Source: Candidatus Kouleothrix ribensis (GTDB taxonomy: Bacteria; Chloroflexota; Chloroflexia; Chloroflexales; Roseiflexaceae). Taken from it: a stretch of DNA of 64,000 bases. The stretch covers positions 1,116,001 through 1,180,000 of the forward strand of contig JADKGW010000002.1 in NCBI GenBank assembly GCA_016722075.1. Reading direction: 5' to 3'. Every line of letters starts with the position of its first letter. The stretch's first letter is position 1. Both the position numbers and the translations under genes were made by a program. The notes below the pieces were generated by a model that saw only the letters and a program-made list of their open reading frames with translations, did no database searches and was not told where the DNA came from. Shown piece after piece: positions 44,901 to 53,427 of the stretch.

Positions 44901-46416
44901 CAATGCCGTGTACAGCGCGGTATCGCTGTGGGCCAGCGCCCCCGGCTTCAGCGGCTGGGGCCAGCTACCCGGCGATACGCCGCTCCTGATCGCCGATAGG
45001 GATGCGTACCGCCCCGGCGAGACGGCCACGCTGCTGCTGGCCGGGCCAGGTGGCCTGGCCAGCACGCTTGTGACGCAGGGCGCCCCCGCCGGCCTGGCGG
45101 CACAGCTGCGTACCATCCGCGCCGGTGAGCCGTTTACGCTCACGGTCGAGCCGGGCGACGCGCCTTCCCTGCCGGTGTCGCTGGTGCTGGCACCCCGCGC
45201 GAGCGCGTCGCCGGCCATCGCCGCGCTCAAGCCGCTGACGATTGCCAGCACCAGCCTGCCGATTCTTGGCGCGGGCCGGGGCCTGGCCGTCGCACTCAGC
45301 CTCGATCGGGCCGCCTACGCGCCTGGCGCTACCGCCACACTCACTATCACCACCAGCGATGCTGATGGTAATGGCGTATCGGCCGATGTGCTGCTGGGCC
45401 TGGCCAATGCGGCATATGCGCCGGCAGTGGCGCTGGGCGATGCGTTTCGCGCGCGCGTGGCACCGCTGATCGGCGTGCCGCCGGCTCCCCAGCCCGGCGC
45501 ACTCGCGCCATCCACCCGGCCGCGTGGTGCCGCCGGCCAGCCGGCGGTGCGCGGCTATTACTGGAACCCGGCGCTGCGCACGAACGCCACCGGTGTGCTG
45601 ACCGTAACCGTGCAGCTGCCACCCCAGCCGGCCACGCTGTCGGCGCAGGTGTGGGCCAGCGCAGGCGAGCCTAGCGGCCAGGCCCAGCAGACGCTCACGA
45701 TCACCGAGCCGTTTACGCTGGCGCTATTCGCGCCGGCGGCACTGCGCGCAGGCGATCAGCTGCTGCTGGTGGCGCAGGCGCACAATGCCGGGCCGGCCGC
45801 GCGTGCGCTCGAGCTGAACCTGGCAGCCGCCGGCATCGAGCTGCTCGGCAGCGCAACGCCGATCCAGCAGGCGATCGTGGCGCCGGGCGAGACGCGCCGC
45901 TTCAGCTGGCCGGTGCGCGTGCTAGACGCCGCCGCACTGCGCGGCAGCCTGAGCGCGCAGGTCGACCGCTCGCCGCTCGCGCCGATCGTGCTCCAGCAAC
46001 CCATCCTGCCGCAAGGCAGCCCGGCCGGCCAGGCCAACCGCAGCCTGGCGCTGCTGCGCGAGTACCTTGATCCAGAGACTGGCCAGCCGCTCGATCTCAG
46101 GCTGCTACGCGTCGGGCAGCTGGTGCGCGCGCGCCTGACGATCGTGAACAACCAGGCCCGGCGCAGGCTGGTGATCGACGAGCCGCTGCCCGCCGGCGCT
46201 ACGCTGATCGAAACGACGCCGGGCGCCTTCGAGCTGGTGCGCGCGCCTGGCCGGCTCGCGCTGACCCGCGCCAGTGCCGACGCCGGTATTCTGCAGTTTG
46301 AGTACACGCTGCGGATGGTAGCGGCCGGCAGCTATGGCGTACCAGCGCCTGAAGCACACGCGGCCGATGCCCAGGGTTATGGCAATCGCCAGCAGCTGAT
46401 CGTTGCGGCCGAATAG
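41959..46416 (+). CDS. Alpha-2-macroglobulin-like surface protein lacking a thioester domain
   Basis: This 1485-residue exported protein has an N-terminal membrane helix (about 13-37) and four SbsA-type Ig-like (Big_5) domains (about 37-135, 136-240, 241-345, 346-445). Macroglobulin-like MG domains follow from about 560 (VWATDVISGTPLAELPIALY, then SSGGLFLVTDSTSYYPGEPV), including the A2M region NPALRTNATGVLTVTVQLPP, and an MG10-like end (RRRLVIDEPLPAGATLIETT). The thioester-containing domain and its CxEQ motif, normally found before MG10, are absent. Bacterial homologues trap proteases at the cell surface. GTG start with AAGGAG. Confidence 0.85.
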   Translation: MRILRWAGRFWTGGLAVTVVLAGLLLGLRLALPLLDTPPTLRASDPADRAEAVPARAPLILYFSGPMNPASVEAALVISPTVRWSPIWSDDRATLTISPTEALQPASDYRLTLGTRALSRNFRALAAPITLGFRTAPAPAVLAVQPPAGAAAVPLDSPISITFSRAIVPAATLMQARELPELRFDPPLAGYATWLDPATVLFRPAAPLRPATRYRATLASTLADANGAQLRDDYEWSFSTPAPQVLATTPADGARLVPPRATLALTVSLPLALESLRATLVFSPAIAGDLAATTLPDGRQLITLAPAGQLLAGTTYTATLPAGVAPAEGTLPLVQPVRWSFTTAPQPGLTARFPGEGQTLPRDQEIRLVFNTPMDRAAIQAALRLVPPATGLRVTTGDAEVRIRADLSAATVYTLTVPAELPDRNGIPLGQAYQMRFLTAPAGPALALPEVPAHLAQALPSQPADLLLQRTNLSALELDLYALDEAVLVRALGFHEADWAGFQPERYGQVRLRAWRVPLTDPLNASVESRVPITADQGAPLPAGAYYLRVRTLEGPRADLLLLVSRTRLTMQAREGDTGAGAALVWATDVISGTPLAELPIALYQGGALVQQARTDQQGIARFSGLGRAASGVVALAGGPQVGVISGERGYSGSSGGLFLVTDSTSYYPGEPVRIAGFARAEPGAAPPSVSVAIRSLRLDERIYQAIVQPGPTGVLSATVRLPPGTPPGTYSLSASAGDATVQAIFTIEPPDSTPLQLAIQAPTTLAGGDDVPLAVELRTPEGLPVAGAAISWTLTAEREPFAAGAGFTFGDDERVQAPIEQRAGVSYSDPAGRFALLITDLDIADAPMRYRFTARARTPDGAGAYGMREFRIAPASRSAGVRLASRIFAIGRPGTIELLALDASGQPAPRANLRVEVYRRTWERADSTAAGPAGVRWLPRDQIAFSRSAVSGGDGRVVLSLALASGGAYRLRISTPESADNAVYSAVSLWASAPGFSGWGQLPGDTPLLIADRDAYRPGETATLLLAGPGGLASTLVTQGAPAGLAAQLRTIRAGEPFTLTVEPGDAPSLPVSLVLAPRASASPAIAALKPLTIASTSLPILGAGRGLAVALSLDRAAYAPGATATLTITTSDADGNGVSADVLLGLANAAYAPAVALGDAFRARVAPLIGVPPAPQPGALAPSTRPRGAAGQPAVRGYYWNPALRTNATGVLTVTVQLPPQPATLSAQVWASAGEPSGQAQQTLTITEPFTLALFAPAALRAGDQLLLVAQAHNAGPAARALELNLAAAGIELLGSATPIQQAIVAPGETRRFSWPVRVLDAAALRGSLSAQVDRSPLAPIVLQQPILPQGSPAGQANRSLALLREYLDPETGQPLDLRLLRVGQLVRARLTIVNNQARRRLVIDEPLPAGATLIETTPGAFELVRAPGRLALTRASADAGILQFEYTLRMVAAGSYGVPAPEAHAADAQGYGNRQQLIVAAE

Positions 46417-46461
46417 CCGATCGCGCCATAAACATGTGACAGTATCGTCACCGACATGTCA

Positions 46462-46490
46462 TCGACAAGCCTCGGCCGCTCGGCTATAAT
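46462..46490 (+). promoter_or_regulatory. Promoter of glycoside hydrolase gene
   Basis: TCGACA (46462-46467) and a perfect TATAAT (46485-46490) are 17 bases apart, within the 106-base gap after the macroglobulin gene. The predicted start, near 46497, is about 30 bases before the coding region. Confidence 0.65.
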
Positions 46491-46528
46491 CGCGCTACGC
46501 GTGCAGCCGCCAAGCGAGCAAGGTGCCC

Positions 46529-48310
46529 GTGCCCAATCGTCGCGCTAACATTCTGCTGATCATCTGCGTGCTGCTGGGCTGGGCTGCTGCGCCCCGCCCG
46601 GCGCCGGCCGCCTCCGAGCGCCTGCCGGCCTTGCTGGCCGAGACGCCGTTCGGCCTGAACACACACCTGGCTACACGCTACACCGACCTGAACAGCATGG
46701 ATACGCCGGCCGAGCTAGTGGCGCAGGCCGGCGCCGCCTGGGCGCGCGAAGACATCCAGTGGTGGCGCGTTCAGCCCACCCCCGATAGCTGGGACTGGAG
46801 CTACACCGACGCGGCGTTCCGCGCGCTGATCCAGCGCGGGATCGCGATCGTGGCCGTGCTAGGCCACCCGCCTGGCTGGGCCACGCCCGACCCCAACGAT
46901 TACCCCAACGATATCTCGTTCGCCGCGCCCGACCCCGATAGGTTTGCCGCGTTTGCGGCCGCCGCTGCGCAGCGCTATGGCCGCTATATTCGGCACTGGG
47001 AAATCTGGAACGAGCCGGATAACCCGCTGTTCTGGCGGCCGGCGCCCGACCCGCCGGCCTATGCCGAGCTGCTCAAGCGCGCCAGCATCGCGATTCATGC
47101 GGCGGCGCCCGACGCGAAGGTGCTGCTCGGCGGCATCAACCCGTTCAACACAACCTTCCTCAAACAGCTGGCCCAGGCCGGCGCGTGGGGCAGCTTCGAC
47201 ATCCTGGCCATCCATCCATATGTCGACCCGGCGACACCCGAGAGCGGCAATATCATCGCTGCGGCCGATGGCGTGCGCGTGCTGGCAGCGCAGTGGGGCG
47301 CCCGGCCGATCTGGGTGACTGAGGTCGGCTGGGCCAGCGGCCCCGGCGATCACGATCCCGCCGGGCTGATCGACGAGCCGAGCCAGGCGAACATGCTGGC
47401 CCGCGCGCTGCTGCTGCTCTGGCGCTCGGGCGTCGAGCGCATCTTCTGGTATACGCTGAAGGACGACCTGCACAACCCGTATGGCCTGGTTGCGCTTGGC
47501 AGTGGGCGCGGCGACTACAGCCGCCTGAAGCCGGCCTACTACGCATTTCAGACGCTGGCCCGCCAGACGAATGCGGCCGAATTCGTGGGCCTGCGCGACC
47601 TATTCACGCGCACCAGCGTGCTCGATTTCGAAGCGCCGGGGGCCTGGCGGCGCGGCGACCAGCCTAATGGCGCGCTTGGCGCTACCAGCCAGCGTACGCA
47701 CAGCGGCAGCGGTGCAGTGCGGCTCGATTACAGCTTCCCCTCAAACGGCAACGATTATGTCGTATTTCGGCGCGACCGGCCGGCGCCGATCCCTGGCGCG
47801 CCCTACGCCCTGGGCATGTGGGTGTATGGCGACGGCTCGGGCCACACGCTGAAAGTATGGCTGCAAGATGCCCGCGGCGAGCTGCTGCAATATGCCCTTG
47901 GCACGGTCGGCCCGCCTGGCTGGCGGCTGCTCGAGGCGCCGCTGGGCGGCAGCGTGGCCAGCTGGAATCGCATCTCGCCCGGCGGCGATGGGCAGCTCGA
48001 GTTCCCCGCGCGCGTCGCGGCGATTGTGCTCGACGACGGCGACGATCGGTTTGCCGGCAGCGGCGCGATCATCCTCGACGATCTGATCGCAATCAGCGGC
48101 CCCGAAGCCTACGACCTGCAGCTGCGCCGCGGCGACACCGTAGTCGATGTGTTGTGGGCGCCCGAGGGGCTGCGCGCCGCTATTCGCAGCCGTGCCGCTA
48201 ACGCCCAGGTGGTGGCGATCGATGGCGCCGTGAGCACGGCCACCGCCAGCGACGGCAAGCTCAGCTTCAACCTCGGCCCGGCCCCGATCTATGTTCAGCA
48301 TCAGCGCTGA
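46529..48310 (+). CDS. Exported glycoside hydrolase (clan A-like TIM barrel) with C-terminal beta domain
   Basis: This protein of about 593 residues has a signal peptide ending near APAAS. The catalytic TIM barrel (about 40-350) has the acid/base glutamate in HWEIWNEPDNPLFW and the likely nucleophile in PIWVTEVGWASG, as in GH39/GH5-related families. A C-terminal beta-rich domain (about 370-540; GAVRLDYSFPSNGNDYVVF) resembles a carbohydrate-binding or galactose-binding-like fold. AAGG sits about six bases before GTG at 46529; GTG at 46523 is an alternative. Substrate unknown. Confidence 0.82.
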   Translation: MPNRRANILLIICVLLGWAAAPRPAPAASERLPALLAETPFGLNTHLATRYTDLNSMDTPAELVAQAGAAWAREDIQWWRVQPTPDSWDWSYTDAAFRALIQRGIAIVAVLGHPPGWATPDPNDYPNDISFAAPDPDRFAAFAAAAAQRYGRYIRHWEIWNEPDNPLFWRPAPDPPAYAELLKRASIAIHAAAPDAKVLLGGINPFNTTFLKQLAQAGAWGSFDILAIHPYVDPATPESGNIIAAADGVRVLAAQWGARPIWVTEVGWASGPGDHDPAGLIDEPSQANMLARALLLLWRSGVERIFWYTLKDDLHNPYGLVALGSGRGDYSRLKPAYYAFQTLARQTNAAEFVGLRDLFTRTSVLDFEAPGAWRRGDQPNGALGATSQRTHSGSGAVRLDYSFPSNGNDYVVFRRDRPAPIPGAPYALGMWVYGDGSGHTLKVWLQDARGELLQYALGTVGPPGWRLLEAPLGGSVASWNRISPGGDGQLEFPARVAAIVLDDGDDRFAGSGAIILDDLIAISGPEAYDLQLRRGDTVVDVLWAPEGLRAAIRSRAANAQVVAIDGAVSTATASDGKLSFNLGPAPIYVQHQR

Positions 48311-48470
48311 CCCGTGGTAGTACCCAAGTCCTATATTTGGCTGAATGTAACCCCTGCGTAAGCCCGTGCATAGATTTTTAACCGTACGACATGCTATAAT
48401 TCTGCGTATGGGAGGAACGCCATGGGTATTCCAGGCTACAATCTCGTAGATTCCCCTGGCGGCACACGTA

Positions 48471-49541
48471 ATGTTCGATCAGGATACATGGCGCCGGCAA
48501 ATTGCCGATCAGCTGAATGGCTTCGCGCGCAACCCGCGGCAAGAGATACAGCTTGCTGGCGCGCCAAGCCTGCTGTCGTACCTGGTTGCACGCACGCTCG
48601 CGCCATTCCTCGAGGCCTTTCAGCGCGAGCCGATCGCCGCAGTGCTGACGCTCGCCGCAATTACCCATAGCCCCGGCGCCGACCAGATCGTCCAGCGTGC
48701 CGCGCGCATGCGCTACCAGTCGGCCGCACAGATCGACCGCGAGCTACGCGCCAGCCGCGACATCCGCATCGCCGTTGAGCAGCTGCTGCTCGAGCTGCAG
48801 ACGATCGCGCTGGTGCGGCAGCGGCTGAACGGCGGGCGTGAAGAGTGGGCGCGCGGCACGCTCGATCGCGAGCTCGATCTATTCACCGGCGAGTTTACAC
48901 AGCTGCGCCGGGCGCTCACCGACCCTGGCTGGCAGACGCGCTCCGACGCGCTGCGCGCGCTGCGCAACCGCAAGGGCCGCTACACGCCGGCCGACCTGGT
49001 GCTGATCCACGATGGCCTGACCGATAGCGCGGCACATGTGCGTGCCGCCGCCGCGCGGATGCTTGGCCTGATCGCCGAGCCGCCCGGCTCGCTGCTGCAG
49101 AAGACGCTGGTGCGCGTCGCACTGCACGACTCGGATGCCGAGACGCGTGTTGCAGCGGCGCGGGCGATCGGCATGCTGCGCGAGTACATCACCACCCCCC
49201 AGCTGCTCGACCAGCTGTCGTCGTGTGTGTTCAGCGACGACAGCTTCGTGCGCTCGTCGGCGGCGCTGGTGCTGGGCGAGCTGGGCGATATGGTCAGCGC
49301 GCCGATGCTGATCAAGCACCTGACCAAGCTGCTGACCGATACCGATCCCTACGCGCGCGAGGCTGCCGCGCGCGCGCTTGGCCGGATCGGCGCCGCCGCA
49401 GCGACCCCCGACGTATTCGCGGCGCTTCAGCTCGCGATTGAAGACAACGAGATCACCGTACACGAGGCCGCCAGCGATGCGCTGGCGCGCCTGCGCGATG
49501 TGCGCCAGGCCAGTACGCTGCTGGTTGCCACGCCGGCATAA
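48471..49541 (+). CDS. HEAT-repeat protein
   Basis: This 356-residue protein has an N-terminal helical region (about 1-125) and a series of HEAT/PBS-lyase-type repeats (about 130-350), such as HVRAAAARMLGLIAEPPGSL, ETRVAAARAIGMLREYI, FVRSSAALVLGELGDM and YAREAAARALGRIGAA. Such arrays are protein-interaction scaffolds. The start is uncertain: ATG at 48471 has no ribosome site, whereas an out-of-frame ATG at 48422 has perfect GGAGGA and reads MGIPGYNLVDSPGGTRN before meeting this frame. TATAAT lies at 48395-48400. Confidence 0.85.
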   Translation: MFDQDTWRRQIADQLNGFARNPRQEIQLAGAPSLLSYLVARTLAPFLEAFQREPIAAVLTLAAITHSPGADQIVQRAARMRYQSAAQIDRELRASRDIRIAVEQLLLELQTIALVRQRLNGGREEWARGTLDRELDLFTGEFTQLRRALTDPGWQTRSDALRALRNRKGRYTPADLVLIHDGLTDSAAHVRAAAARMLGLIAEPPGSLLQKTLVRVALHDSDAETRVAAARAIGMLREYITTPQLLDQLSSCVFSDDSFVRSSAALVLGELGDMVSAPMLIKHLTKLLTDTDPYAREAAARALGRIGAAAATPDVFAALQLAIEDNEITVHEAASDALARLRDVRQASTLLVATPA

Positions 49542-49567
49542 CACCCGGCCCCGCAACCGGCCTGTGC

Positions 49568-50491
49568 CTACTGCTCGGGTGTGGCCGCGCGCTTGCCGCG
49601 CGCCGGGCCATCGCGCATTGGCTGCAGCATGCGTATGCTCAGCAGCAGCAGCCCAAAGCTGATAGCCAGCGCCAATAGCAGGTAGACGATCCAGGGGCTG
49701 GGCACAATAATACTGCCGCTGGTCATCAGGCTGGTATCGATCGGAACGCGCGTATAGAACGCGCTCTCGCCGCTGGCGATCTGCATTTCGCTGGCCTGCA
49801 GGGCGATGAACGGGTGTAGGTACAGAAATGCACCAGCCGCCAGCTTAAAGGGTATCGAGTTGATCCAATCGGGCGAAAGCTCGCGGCCAAAGATCAGCGT
49901 GAACATCAACGCCAGGAACGGAATGCCGAGCAGGATCAAGATCACGCTACCGAGCGACATGCTGTTGGCGCCTAGCGTCGTGCGCAGCACTGCCGACCAG
50001 AACACACCGATGCTGGCGTACAGCACTGCAGTGGTTACCAACCCCACCAGCGCAATCAACACCTCGGCCAGGCTCACCCCGCCGAACAGAAATGCCAGGC
50101 TCATCATCGGCACGATCGCCAGGATCAGCAGCAGCGCGAACGAGAGCGCGGCCGCCAGCTTGCCCCAGATGATCTGCCAGGGCGAGAGCAGCGATGCGAT
50201 CAGCAGATCGTACGACTGGCGCTCTTTCTCACCGGCGATGCTGCCCGAGGTTAGCGCGGGGGTAATAATGCACACCTCGATCAGCGCGACGGCGGCGATC
50301 AGCAGAAACAGGCTCTTGCCGATCGTCCGCCCGCTGTTGAGATCGGACGACGAGGAGTCGGCGATGGCGGTGTAGAACAGCAGCGATACGCCGCTCAGGA
50401 TCAGCAGGTAGATCGTAAGCAGCACGAATGCCCGCGCACCGCGCATGCGGCTACGCAGCTCTTTGACCAGCACTGGGTTGAACTCGGCCAT
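49568..50491 (-). CDS. ABC-2 type transporter permease, orphan
   Basis: This 307-residue permease begins MAEFNPVLVKELRSRMRGAR, typical of ABC-2 exporters, and has about six helices, with the conserved GSIAGEKERQSYDLLIASLL loop. The ATG at 50491 is chosen because GAGGGAAG precedes it and homology starts there; the open frame continues 66 codons into hairpin-rich intergenic DNA and is not coding. No ATPase gene adjoins it, so a partner must be encoded elsewhere. Substrate unknown. Confidence 0.85.
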   Translation of the reverse strand: MAEFNPVLVKELRSRMRGARAFVLLTIYLLILSGVSLLFYTAIADSSSSDLNSGRTIGKSLFLLIAAVALIEVCIITPALTSGSIAGEKERQSYDLLIASLLSPWQIIWGKLAAALSFALLLILAIVPMMSLAFLFGGVSLAEVLIALVGLVTTAVLYASIGVFWSAVLRTTLGANSMSLGSVILILLGIPFLALMFTLIFGRELSPDWINSIPFKLAAGAFLYLHPFIALQASEMQIASGESAFYTRVPIDTSLMTSGSIIVPSPWIVYLLLALAISFGLLLLSIRMLQPMRDGPARGKRAATPEQ

Positions 50492-50622
50492 GGGCACTTC
50501 CCTCTTAACGCGTACCCGGCATACGCAGTCGCCTCGCGCACGAGGCTTTGCACCATGCCTCCACGCCCCTACCTCCTGCCAATTATACCAAATCCGGTTA
50601 ATCGCTTGGTGTATAGTGGGGG

Positions 50623-50650
50623 TTCGGGGGCGGCAAAGCCGCCCCCCGAA
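50623..50650. repeat. GC-rich hairpin with AAA loop
   Basis: TTCGGGGGCGGC (50623-50634) pairs with GCCGCCCCCCGAA (50638-50650) around AAA, with one bulged C. It is followed six bases later by a second, longer hairpin. Confidence 0.65.
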
Positions 50651-50656
50651 ATGCTC

Positions 50657-50701
50657 TTTTGGTGTGCGGTGCCTGGCTTTGCCAGGCACCGCACACCAAA
50701 A
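50657..50701. repeat. 21-bp perfect hairpin with TTT loop
   Basis: The arm at 50657-50677 (starting TTTTGGTGTGCGG and ending TGCCTGGC) is the exact complement of 50681-50701, joined by TTT. The run of T before and A after gives it terminator character on both strands. The apex GGC-TTT-GCC is shared with the hairpin at 54536-54582. Confidence 0.72.
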
Positions 50702-50726
50702 CGAACGTAATCAAACGGAGTTGGTA

Positions 50727-50860
50727 TTACAGGAGTTACGTGGTACTTCATCGTGTGTATTCGGTTGTGCGCGCTACACGCGCACAACCGAATACGTTCG
50801 AACAGAAATGTACCATGCTGCCGCAGGCAAAACGCCGACTGCGTAAGCCCTGCCAATTAT
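50727..50860. repeat. Dispersed palindromic element, copy C (inverted)
   Basis: Relative to copies A and B this one is inverted. Its right arm, read on the minus strand, is TTACGCAGTCGGCGTTTTGC, then CTGCGGCAGCATGGTAC, nearly identical to A. The core GTATTCGGTTGTGCGCG (50757-50773) pairs perfectly over 17 bp with 50779-50795 around CTACA. The other arm is shorter (ATTACAGGAGTTACG, then TGGTAC), so the copy is about 40 bases shorter. Ends are imperfect inverted repeats. Confidence 0.75.
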
Positions 50861-51086
50861 AGCAGAGGCATGCGCGGCCGTGTGGCCAGGCGCATGCTCT
50901 GCTATAATGCGTGTAATCAACCGCGCGACGTGTGGCCGCACCGCCGGCTCAACAATCGCGCCCTCGCCAGCGTCAAACGAAACGCGCCAATCTGCATGGG
51001 GCGCCTGGCCTGCGCCTGGCCTGCGGCTGCGCGCTGTCTGGCCACCTGCGGCCGGTTGCCGGCTTCAGCATATATGAGGGTTACCA

Positions 51087-51863
51087 GTGGATTTTGGAGT
51101 CATAACGATCATTGCACAGCTGGTGTTTCTCGAGTGCATCCTCTCAATCGACAATGCCGCCGTGATCGGCGCCATGGTCGCGCGGCTGCCAAACGACCAG
51201 CCGACACCCTGGCCGGCCGCGCTGAAGCCATTCTTGAGCCGCTTCGACAGCCTGCTTGGATCGCAGCGCGATGCCGCGCTGAAGGTCGGGCTGTTCGGCG
51301 CCTATGCCGGGCGGATCGCAATGCTGGCGCTGGCCAGCATTATTATTAAGAACCCCTGGATGCAGATCCTGGGCGCGCTCTACCTGATCTACCTGGCGCT
51401 CAGGCATTTTGCCGAGCGGCTTCAGCACCACCAGCGGCGCCGCGCGAACCCCCAGTACGAGCGTGCGGCCAGGCCTGCGCAGAGCTTCTGGAATATTGTG
51501 CTCACGATCGAGCTGGCCGACCTGGCATTCAGCCTCGATAATGTCGTCGCTGCGGTATCGCTGTCTGAGCGGCTGTGGGTGGTGATCCTCGGCGTGGCGA
51601 TCGGCATCGTGGTGATCCGCTTTGCCGCAACGATCTTCACGCGCTTGATCGCCTGGGAGCCGGCGCTTGAGCACGCCGCCTACCTGCTGCTGCTGGCGAT
51701 CGGTGGCGAGCTGATCGCCGCAAATGTATTCGATAGCGAGCTGAGCGATCCCATGAAATTCGTAATCTCGCTGGTGATCCTGGCCCTGACGGTGATCGGC
51801 GCGCGGCTGTATGCCTGGGGCGGCGCCGGCCGCGTACCCGAGGCCGAGCGCGATCTGGGCTAG
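51087..51863 (+). CDS. TerC-family integral membrane protein
   Basis: This 258-residue protein has seven to eight transmembrane helices. It starts at GTG and reads LVFLECILSIDNAAVIGAMV, with the acidic intramembrane motif, and VLTIELADLAFSLDNVVAAV in the second half, both diagnostic of TerC proteins. Members are linked to metal-ion export, for example manganese, and to tellurite resistance. A loop of about 40 basic residues lies between the two halves. No ter operon is nearby; the actual ion is unknown. Confidence 0.9.
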   Translation: MDFGVITIIAQLVFLECILSIDNAAVIGAMVARLPNDQPTPWPAALKPFLSRFDSLLGSQRDAALKVGLFGAYAGRIAMLALASIIIKNPWMQILGALYLIYLALRHFAERLQHHQRRRANPQYERAARPAQSFWNIVLTIELADLAFSLDNVVAAVSLSERLWVVILGVAIGIVVIRFAATIFTRLIAWEPALEHAAYLLLLAIGGELIAANVFDSELSDPMKFVISLVILALTVIGARLYAWGGAGRVPEAERDLG

Positions 51864-52020
51864 ATTGCTGGCTGTGATCGTAGCGGCTTCGCACGTGCAG
51901 AGCGCAAACACCAGCTACGTCTTATGGTACAATCAAGCGCGCATCAACATGCCCTGGCGGCTGGCCAGCGTATAGCCGGCCGGAACACCGAACCCAGCAA
52001 CCAGTGATTGGTGTCCCACT

Positions 52021-53427
52021 ATGATCGCTCAACTCGATCTGCTTGCGCCCGAAACGATCGTGCCTGGCGTGCGCGACCAGTATAAGATCCTCGCGCTGAT
52101 CGGGCGCGGCGGCATGGGCGCGGTCTATCGTGCCCAGCGCCTGTCGGATGGTACGGTGTGGGCGTTGAAAGAGATGCGCTCGCAGCCCGACGCGGCCCCG
52201 AGTGAGGTTGAAGAGAATCGGCGCCTGTTCGACCAAGAGGCCACCCTGCTACAATCGCTCAGCTACCCGAACCTGCCGGTGGTGGCCGAGGTGTTCGTGT
52301 ATCAGGGCCGGCCAACCATGGTGATGGAGTTCGTGCCGGGCCAGACGCTCGAGGATCGCATGCGCGAGGCCAATGCGCCGCTGCTTGAGCAGCAGGTGCT
52401 CGGCTACGGCATCCAGGTCGTGCGGGTGCTGCACTATCTGCATACACGCCAGCCGCCGATTATCTACCGCGACCTCAAGCCGTCGAATATTATGCTGACG
52501 CCCGACGGCGTGCTCAAGCTGATCGACTTCGGCGTGGCGCGCACCCACAAGCGCGGCAAGTCGAAGGATACGGTCGCGATGGGTTCGGCCGGCTATGCGC
52601 CACCCGAGCAGTATGGCAAGGGCCAGACCGACGCGCGCTCGGATGTGTATGCACTCGGCGCCACCCTGCTGCACCTGCTGACGAATATGCCGCCGATCCC
52701 GCTGCAGACGCCGGCCGTGGGCTATATCCGCAAGTTCAACCCCTCAGTCGACGACCGCACCGAGGGGGTAATCATTCGCGCCATGGCGCTCGAACAGGGC
52801 GCGCGCTTCCCAGACATGCGCACCTTCGAGCAGGCCTTGCTCGCAAGCCTCGACGTGCCATACGTCGATCCAATCGCGCGCGCCGCGCCGCCGCCGCCAG
52901 TGCTGCCGGTTGTCCCGACGATCGTGACTGCGCCGGCCCAGCAGCGGCCGGTTCAGCCGCCGGTTCAGTCGCCGGTTCAGTCGCCGCCGCCGGTTGTGGT
53001 GAGCCAGCCGATCGCGCCGAACGCCGTGCCGTGCAGCCGCTGCGGGCGTGTCAACAAGGCCGGCGCACGCTTCTGTGCAGGCTGCGGCGCTCCACTCGGC
53101 GCACCGCCGGTGGCCAGGCTGCTGATCACATCGCCACGTGCGCGCTGGGAGCAAAAGCTCGAGCATATGCCCATGCGAATCGGCCGGCGCGACCCGCGCC
53201 AGAATCACTACCCCGAGATCGACCTGGCCGAGCACGATCGCGGGATCGCCTCGCGCAATCACGCGCTGATTGAGCGTGCCGGCGATTACTACACGCTCAC
53301 CGACCAGGGCTCGACCAACGGGACACTGCTGAATGGCAAGCCGGTGCCACCGCGCCGGCCCGAGCGCCTGCGTCCCGGTGATCGGATCAAGGTTGGCGAG
53401 GTCGAGATGGAGTTCCGCGGCAGCTGA
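52021..53427 (+). CDS. Ser/Thr protein kinase with zinc ribbon and FHA domain
   Basis: This 468-residue protein has a Hanks-type kinase domain (about 20-280) with LIGRGGMGAVYRAQ, Lys in WALKEM, catalytic YRDLKPSNIML and DFG in LIDFGVARTH. A Pro/Gln/Val-rich linker with a repeated PVQSP unit leads to a zinc ribbon (CSRCGRVNKAGARFCAGCG) and an FHA domain (about 385-465; IGRRDPRQNHYPEIDL, SRNHALIERA, STNGTLLNG) that binds phosphothreonine. There is no transmembrane helix. It probably recruits its own phosphorylated partners. Targets unknown. Confidence 0.93.
   Translation: MIAQLDLLAPETIVPGVRDQYKILALIGRGGMGAVYRAQRLSDGTVWALKEMRSQPDAAPSEVEENRRLFDQEATLLQSLSYPNLPVVAEVFVYQGRPTMVMEFVPGQTLEDRMREANAPLLEQQVLGYGIQVVRVLHYLHTRQPPIIYRDLKPSNIMLTPDGVLKLIDFGVARTHKRGKSKDTVAMGSAGYAPPEQYGKGQTDARSDVYALGATLLHLLTNMPPIPLQTPAVGYIRKFNPSVDDRTEGVIIRAMALEQGARFPDMRTFEQALLASLDVPYVDPIARAAPPPPVLPVVPTIVTAPAQQRPVQPPVQSPVQSPPPVVVSQPIAPNAVPCSRCGRVNKAGARFCAGCGAPLGAPPVARLLITSPRARWEQKLEHMPMRIGRRDPRQNHYPEIDLAEHDRGIASRNHALIERAGDYYTLTDQGSTNGTLLNGKPVPPRRPERLRPGDRIKVGEVEMEFRGS

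Larger units (their letters stand above)
50492..51086. other. 595-base intergenic region packed with hairpins
   Basis: It contains, in order, a GC-rich hairpin (50623-50650), a 21-bp perfect hairpin (50657-50701), palindromic element copy C (50727-50860), and an extended -10 box (TGC-TATAAT, 50903-50908) that may serve the TerC gene. No coding frame is recognised. Confidence 0.6.

Noticed and set aside
50492..50689. 66-codon N-terminal extension of the ABC-2 permease
   Set aside because: It lies in hairpin DNA with no membrane or domain pattern, and a proper ribosome site precedes the ATG at 50491.
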